From a bacterium (GTDB lineage Bacteria > Armatimonadota > Chthonomonadetes > Chthonomonadales > Chthonomonadaceae), in NCBI GenBank assembly GCA_021805405.1, contig JAJZFK010000167.1:1-5029 (forward strand): DNA of 5,029 nt, read 5' to 3'. Both the position numbers and the translations under genes were made by a program. The number at the start of each line of letters is the position of its first letter. Position 1 is the stretch's first letter. The notes below the pieces were generated by a model. The model had not been told where the DNA came from. It worked only from the letters and a program-made list of their open reading frames with translations, and ran no database searches. Shown piece by piece: positions 4,312 through 5,029 of this stretch.

Positions 4312-5029
4312 ATGAATAGTATTGTCGCCCTGCATGCGCTGGGTGTACGCAAAGATACGCTAACTGCTGAACAGAAGAAGCACCTTGATACCGAGGGATA
4401 TCTCCACTTGAAATCAGTCCTGTCGGCAGGTGAGGTTGAAGCAATTCGTGCGCGGCTTGCAGAATTGCATGCTGCAGAAGGCGAGTTGGCGGGTACCGAG
4501 GTACATCAGGAGGCTGGCACCGATAGGTTGAGTGACCTCATCAATAAGGGCGCAATATTTGGCGAAATACTTCGGCGTAGGAAAGTACTTGCGGCTGTTG
4601 CTCACGTTCTCTACAGTGATATGAAACTATCATCGTTAAATAGCAGGAGTGCACTACCGGGGCACGGTCTTCAGGCACTTCACGCCGATTGGGGTAAGCT
4701 GGAGACACCGGGCGACTACCAGGTGTGCAACTCCATTTGGTTACTGGATGACTTTACCCCCGATAACGGCGCTACGAGGCTCGTCCCCGGCAGCCACCTG
4801 CTTGGTACTACCGCTGCCGAAGTGATGGATGACCCAAGGTTACCGCATCCCGATGAGATCCTTCTGCTTGGCAAGGCAGGTGACGTCATCGTTTTTAATG
4901 CACACGTGTGGCACGGTGGAACATTGAATGTAACGGATAAGCCTCGCCGGGCAATGCATGGTTACTTTACACGTCGTAACAGACCGCAGCAATTGGATCA
5001 GAAGGCTCACCTTAAGCCAGAAACTGCGG
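4312..5029 (+). CDS. Phytanoyl-CoA dioxygenase (PhyH) family oxygenase, second of a pair, C-terminus missing
   Basis: The frame runs from ATG 4312 to the right edge (239 complete codons) without a stop, so the C-terminal part is missing. It is a second Fe(II)/2-oxoglutarate oxygenase. His124 and Asp126 in ALHADWGKL and His201 in HVWHGGTLN are the expected iron ligands, and Arg212, in KPRRAMHGYF, is the expected 2-oxoglutarate contact. NGATRLVPGSH (residues 152-162) and KAGDVIVFNAHVWHGG (188-203) are typical core strands, and LTAEQKKHLDTEGYLHLKSV (17-36) is the usual N-terminus. The visible part already contains the whole catalytic core, so probably only a short tail is lost. It is clearly not a recent copy of the first dioxygenase: the motifs agree but the sequences between them do not. 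The catalytic-core spacing (distal His to Arg, 11 residues) is the same in both. The two probably act in one pathway, on successive or related substrates. Confidence 0.9.
   Translation, partial: MNSIVALHALGVRKDTLTAEQKKHLDTEGYLHLKSVLSAGEVEAIRARLAELHAAEGELAGTEVHQEAGTDRLSDLINKGAIFGEILRRRKVLAAVAHVLYSDMKLSSLNSRSALPGHGLQALHADWGKLETPGDYQVCNSIWLLDDFTPDNGATRLVPGSHLLGTTAAEVMDDPRLPHPDEILLLGKAGDVIVFNAHVWHGGTLNVTDKPRRAMHGYFTRRNRPQQLDQKAHLKPETA

Noticed and set aside
4259..4605. Two short minus-strand frames (4259-4444 and 4414-4605)
   Set aside because: Both are antisense to the second dioxygenase, whose motifs are clear, and neither has a recognisable domain.
1..5029. CRISPR array, tRNA or rRNA gene, insertion sequence, phage or toxin-antitoxin genes
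   Set aside because: No regular repeat-spacer pattern, cloverleaf, terminal inverted repeats with transposase, or small paired genes were seen on either strand.

Overview
The window is a chromosomal segment from a bacterium whose identity the sequence does not settle. It has compact genes, clear Shine-Dalgarno sites and mid-range base composition. Two genes hint at a lineage outside the best-known Proteobacteria. One is the short class I xylose isomerase, the type I recall from Thermus, Deinococcus and Actinobacteria. The other is a probable membrane-anchored PIN/TRAM protein of the YacL type, which I recall from Firmicutes, Thermus, Cyanobacteria, Planctomycetes, Armatimonadota and similar groups. 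This placement rests on remembered family distribution, not on a search.

Layout from left to right: (1) positions 1-534, minus strand: the first 178 codons of a four-helix membrane protein that runs off the left edge. (2) 535-913: intergenic, with a GC-rich terminator hairpin for the next gene. (3) 914-2080, minus strand: xylose isomerase, complete, with every catalytic and metal-binding residue recognisable. (4) 2081-2530: a gene-free stretch with the probable xylA promoter and a textbook intrinsic terminator for the following gene. (5) 2531-3082, minus strand: a YceI-family lipid-binding-type protein. (6) 3083-3449: a divergent promoter region with two clean inverted repeats. (7) 3450-4265 and 4312 to beyond 5029, plus strand: two different phytanoyl-CoA dioxygenase (PhyH) family Fe(II)/2-oxoglutarate oxygenases in tandem, 46 bases apart, the second cut by the right edge.

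Functional reading: xylA appears to be a single-gene unit with its own terminator and no xylulokinase or transporter beside it. The yceI-like gene is also a single-gene unit, divergent from the dioxygenase pair. The pair is probably one operon whose substrate must be inferred from genes further right. Both oxygenases keep the full His-x-Asp...His...Arg set, so both look catalytically competent.

For three genes the Shine-Dalgarno position decides the start. XylA begins at 2080 rather than 2095, the YceI protein at 3082 rather than 3130, and the first dioxygenase uses a TTG codon at 3450. I found no CRISPR array, tRNA, rRNA, insertion sequence or phage gene. The material most worth a second look is the paired dioxygenases and the palindromes in the divergent promoter region. 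I see no clearly new biological system here.
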